DNA of 64,000 nt from Heliocidaris tuberculata. Lineage: Eukaryota; Echinodermata; Echinoidea; Camarodonta; Echinometridae. Both the position numbers and the translations under genes were made by a program. Of the stretch, positions 60,715 to 64,000 are shown in pieces (within the stretch, counting starts at the first letter, position 1; every line of letters starts with the position of its first letter). The stretch is taken from contig CM046847.1 in NCBI GenBank assembly GCA_025618425.1, forward strand, positions 7,553,033-7,617,032. The letters run 5' to 3'. A model generated the notes under the pieces. That model saw nothing but the letters and a program-made list of their open reading frames with translations. It was not told where the DNA came from and searched no databases.

Positions 60715-61393
60715 TAGCTATACGAGCTCTGTGGCTTATCAATCTGCTACTGGCCACAGAGCTATACAGCCCATGCCTATACTGCGTGTGGAGGAAGATA
60801 TCAACCAAAAAATCTAGATCTAAATATCACCATTTCCCACATACTGTGAGCCATGCAAACCACCCTCGGAGTTTGCTAAAGGGGTTACCTTCCAGGATCA
60901 ACTAAGATTGTAAAAATTGAATGAATAAAAAAGAAAAAAAGCCACAAAATTGGCAGGTGTGATCAGGTTTTTTTACCTTGCACTTGTAACTTGTATATAT
61001 GGGACTACACATGCAAGGTAAGATTGGTGTAGTCCCATATATACAAGTTACACAGTGTAACTTGTATATATGGGACTACACCAATCTTACCTTGCATGTG
61101 TAGTCCCATATATACAAGTTACAAGTGCATGGTAAAAAAACCTGATCACACCTGCCAATTTTGTGGCTTTTTTTCTTTTTTATTCATTCAATTTTTACAA
61201 TCTTAGTTGATCCTGGATGGTTACCCCTTTAGAAAACTCCGAGGGTGGTTTGCATGGCTCACAGTATGTGGGAAATGGTGATATTTAGATCTAGATTTTT
61301 TGGTTGATATCTTCCTCCACACGCAGTATAGGCATGGGCTGTATAGCTCTGTGGCCAGTAGCAGATTGATAAGCCACAGAGCTCGTATAGCTA
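60715..61393. mobile_element. 679-bp near-perfect palindrome with nested inverted repeats
   Basis: The left arm (60715-61053) and right arm (61055-61393) are inverted copies around the central A at 61054 (GTTACAC-A-GTGTAAC). A few mismatches exist, such as GCTAAAGGGGTTACCTT against TCTAAAGGGGTAACCAT. Within each arm, GTAACTTGTATATATGGGAC and its inverse form a smaller hairpin, so four copies alternate in orientation at the centre. Each outer end carries a 12-bp stem, AGCTCTGTGGC/GCCACAGAGCT. It is probably a foldback transposon or a head-to-head insertion; no coding frame is credible. Confidence 0.9.
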
Positions 61394-61486
61394 CGCGCCG
61401 ACGAGTAGATCTAGCTGGAAAAATCGCAATAATTTGATTTTTCCTCATAGTCATAATGTCTAGATCTACATATTATCATTGAATTG

Positions 61487-61685
61487 GTGTAGCTATACGA
61501 GCTCTGTGGCTTATCAATCTGGTACTGGCCACAGAGCTATACAGCCCATGCCATATAGGCGCTCGGAGGCACCTGTAAACACAGAAATACTATGCCTCAT
61601 AATCACCCATTCCCACGCACGGTGAACCTTGCAAACCACCCTCGGTGTTTGCTGTGGTGGTTCTGAACATATTCTAACGTAAAAG
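61487..61685 (+). mobile_element. Diverged third copy of the palindrome arm
   Basis: TAGCTATACGAGCTCTGTGG and the following 160 bases match the outer part of the left arm (60715-60890), including the GCTCTGTGGC stem, CAGCCCATGCC and GCAAACCACCCTCGG. It is more diverged than the two arms are from each other. Orientation is as in the left arm, so it faces the right arm head to head 94 bases away. Confidence 0.85.
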
Positions 61686-62021
61686 TAAAAAATCCAAGTA
61701 CAGTAAAGAGAGTAAATTTCATAAAATTAGGCAGGGGTGACAGGATTCGACTTACCTTCCGCATGATCCCGTGAGAATGATATTAGCATGAGAAACGATG
61801 ACCTCTTGCCGTAGCCGGCGCGGGGTCAGCACAGAATGTGCTGTATATGATCGAAGAGCATGTTGTGTAATGCTGAGATGTTGTGACGGCAGATGCTAAA
61901 TTTTACAGTGATAATTGCTTCATGATACCGCCATCTACATTGTTCGAAAATATATGTAGTTACTGTATTGATGTCACTTTTTGCTCGACATCATTGTCTT
62001 TATATGACAGGAAATTTAGGA

Positions 62022-62762
62022 GGGCTGACTCGGGGGGCGTTGCTAGAATATTTTAAATGGGGGGGGCGGGGGGGGGGGGGTGTCACACCGAAATTTGCCG
62101 ACAAAAATGCTGCACCACTAATTTTCTCCACCCCACAACAAATAATAAAAGAAAATCGCAGATGTAGAGATCTTGACCATTCTCGCAAGGGGGGTGGGGG
62201 GGGGGGGGCTGACACTTTTTGCCCGAATATCAACTTTTCAATTATTTTTTATTTTTTTATTTTTTTATTTTATTTTTTTTTTTTTGGGGGGGGGTATCTT
62301 TTGGTAGTGAAAATAAATGCAAGGAAGTTACAGACATAATTTACATAATTATCCGGGAACCTGCCCATATGTGGATACTAATTCTGGCACCTCGCTGCCC
62401 GAGTGGGATTTGCCCAAATGTCAGAACTTTCAGAACCCTCTGGGAGGGGGGGGGGGGGGGGGGGGGCTGCAGCCCGTTGTCGAAGCGGGATGCCTTTTTT
62501 TGCCACTTTTTTCATTCTTTTTCTTTTCTTTCTGTTTTTGTTTTCATTTCCCTTTTCTTTTCTTTTTTCGCCCCTTCTCCTATCTCTTTTCTTGTCCTTT
62601 ACCTCCCCCCTCCCCCTTTTTTTTTTTTTGGCCGACAGAGGTGGTGCATTTTCTGACAGCAATTTTGTGTCGGAGGGTGTGATACCTCCTCCCCCCACAA
62701 AAAAAAAACACACACACGCACGCACGCGCGCACACACACACACACCCTCTAGCGACGCCGCT
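62022..62762. mobile_element. Poly-G-bearing non-autonomous element, copy K2
   Basis: Second copy of the element at 17976-18606, with ends GGGGGGCGTTGCTAGAATAT and CCCTCTAGCGACGCCGCTGG (inverted around TCTAGC). The shared ordered blocks include GACAAAAATGCTGCACCA, AATCGCAGATGTAGAGATCT and TTTGCCCGAATATCAACTTT. It has G runs at about 62060-62081, 62188-62207 and 62446-62466. The open frames are low-complexity Gly/Phe artefacts. Confidence 0.75.
62701..62745. repeat. CA/CG dinucleotide tract
   Basis: Mixed ACAC and GCGC tract near the right end of element K2. Confidence 0.85.
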
Positions 62763-62867
62763 GGGCCGACTCTTTTCTTGAAAACAATGTCTATTTTTAT
62801 CTTCTCCTTTTCAATCCTCTCAATCCTCTCTTTTTTTTTGTTTTAATACTACGTTCATTAATCATTT

Positions 62868-63045
62868 AGGAATCAGCAGATGGTCTAGCTGTAACGTCTG
62901 GGGGCAGCTCTTTGTGTTCGCCTACGTACAATGGTCGGACCCAGGGTTCGAATCTCAGTCACGTCTTTCGGTTGGTGACGTTAAAGGAAACGTCCCAGAC
63001 GTAAATAATCATATTTTGCTACAAGTCTGTAAAAACTGAATTACA
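62868..63045 (+). mobile_element. tRNA-derived SINE, second type
   Basis: GGTCTAGCTGTAACGTCTGG resembles a tRNA D arm/box A, and GGGTTCGAATC at 62944-62954 is a perfect box B. The interior (CTCTTTGTGTTCGCC) does not make an anticodon arm. The body carries TTTCGGTTGGTGACGTTAAA and GGAAACGTCCC and runs into a CA tract. It differs from the SINE at 58730-59040. Confidence 0.65.
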
Positions 63046-63120
63046 CGCACACACACACACACACCCACACACCCACCCACACGCACGCACACACACACAC
63101 ACACACCTACACACACATGC
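63046..63120. repeat. CA microsatellite
   Basis: ACAC tract with CCAC and GCAC interruptions, directly after the SINE. Confidence 0.9.
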
Positions 63121-63355
63121 ATCTCATTTTATTCTTTTAAAAAATAATTTTCCCTCTCTCACTTTCTCTCATTCTCTCATACAATTTCTCTATCAATGTC
63201 TCTCTCTCTCTCTCTACTTCTTCTTCTCCTTCTTTTTCATTTATTTCTTTTCTTATTTTCTCCCTCTGTCTCTATTTGTGTTTTGTCATAACAGGACAGA
63301 ACAGGTCCTGACAAGGAGAAGGCACTGTAGTTCAGCTGATGCATTACACATTTGT

Positions 63356-63947
63356 TAGGGAAATCCAACCTTTATATAGCAAGTTGCTTTGAAAGAAAGA
63401 GGAAAAATCAGAGAAGCAGATTGGTGAAAGTTTGAACGAAATCGGACAAGTAATAAGAAAGTTATAAATTTTTGAAAGTTGTAATCACTATGCATATGGG
63501 AATTTTAAATTGGCCGAATAGGTAATGTCACTGTGATGTAGCTGTGGACAACTCCCCCATTCGCTCTAACACACAAAATGACTAAAATGTCACTTTTTTC
63601 TAAAAATGCATTACTCAGGAGGATCTTTTCGTTCATGAGGACCTATAACAATATGCTATCTGCAATATATTTTTAGTACTGCCCCGAGGGTAAAAGCGCC
63701 TCGAAGAAAACCGCAAATTAATGATATTTTTGTGTACGACAAATGGGAGAGTTGTCCACAAAAATGTCACAATTGACTCACCAAATTGCCAATTTGAGAT
63801 TCGCATAGATGTAGTGATCTCATTTTTCAAACATCCATAACTTTCTTATTCCTTATCCGATTTCTTTCAAACTTTCACCATCCTGTTTTTCTTATTTTTC
63901 TGCTTTCACACAAATCATCTTATTGTCAAGGTTGGATTGCCCTTTAA
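63356..63947. mobile_element. Foldback element D3
   Basis: About 590 bp with long inverted arms from AGGGAAATCCAACCTTTATA to AAGGTTGGATTGCCCTTTAA; TTAA survives at the right end and the left border is mutated to GTTA. It is the reverse orientation of D2 (53075-53677), with matching internal blocks such as GTGGACAACTC and AGGACCTATAA. Confidence 0.82.
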
Positions 63948-64000
63948 TAAATGATAACAATTCCCTTATCGATATAAATGACCGTATCCGGACAACTACC

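Larger units (their letters stand above)
60547..64000. other. Right-hand repeat-rich region (candidate gene 2 intron or intergenic)
   Basis: Contains a 20-bp tandem duplication, the 679-bp palindrome, a third copy of its arm, the poly-G-bearing element K2, a SINE, CA tracts and foldback element D3. The stretch 61690-62020 has no recognisable feature. No further exon of candidate gene 2 could be supported. Confidence 0.7.

Noticed and set aside
60296..60808. A 170-codon minus-strand frame through the GC-rich patch
   Set aside because: It is antisense to the spliced candidate exons at 60258-60546, and crosses the 20-bp tandem duplication and the palindrome arm; GC-rich composition explains its length.
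62219..62846. Several 120-147-codon frames near the right end
   Set aside because: They pass through poly-G, poly-T and TTTTC tracts of element K2, and frames on both strands are equally long.

Overview
This is animal genomic DNA: AT-rich, intron-dominated, with short exons bounded by GT-AG splice sites and a very high load of short inverted-repeat transposons, SINE-like repeats, microsatellites and G-runs. The repeat style, the single attractin-type gene and the many GTACATGTAC-type motifs suggest a marine invertebrate deuterostome, most likely an echinoderm such as a sea urchin. That placement is inference; no single diagnostic marker is present.

The main gene fills positions 1 to about 55,400 on the minus strand. 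It is the 5' part of an attractin (ATRN / Drosophila distracted family) gene. Eight coding exons join with compatible phases into one 413-codon reading frame: N-terminal hydrophobic segment plus first EGF module (55143-55393), CUB domain in three exons (51878-51964, 51231-51344, 24259-24381), a two-module EGF exon (16027-16214) and kelch propeller exons (6775-6934, 1288-1387, 296-512). The rest (further kelch repeats, and in this family PSI, C-type lectin, laminin-EGF and transmembrane parts) lies beyond the left edge. A 26.8-kb intron splits the CUB domain.

The introns hold several families of non-autonomous DNA transposons. One recurs six times with TTAACCCTTTC ends and one copy carries a clean nested insertion. 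Another is a 490-bp element with a GC-rich, hairpin-rich core. Others are long-arm foldback elements flanked by TTAA. One element at about 35.9-37.0 kb carries a SAM-like first-exon fragment inside a 220-bp-arm palindrome. Two attractin exons (EGF and first kelch) have been partly copied in tandem into the adjoining intron, leaving dead exon remnants and decoy splice acceptors.

To the right of attractin exon 1 (55.4-64 kb) is repeat-rich sequence with many poly-G tracts and two tRNA-derived SINEs. On the plus strand at 60258 there is a probable start of a second, divergently oriented gene with a TISU-like initiation site and an arginine-rich, mitochondrial-presequence-like N-terminus. Immediately downstream is a 679-bp near-perfect palindrome (60715-61393). 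I found no CRISPR array, rRNA gene, convincing functional tRNA gene, or intact transposase.
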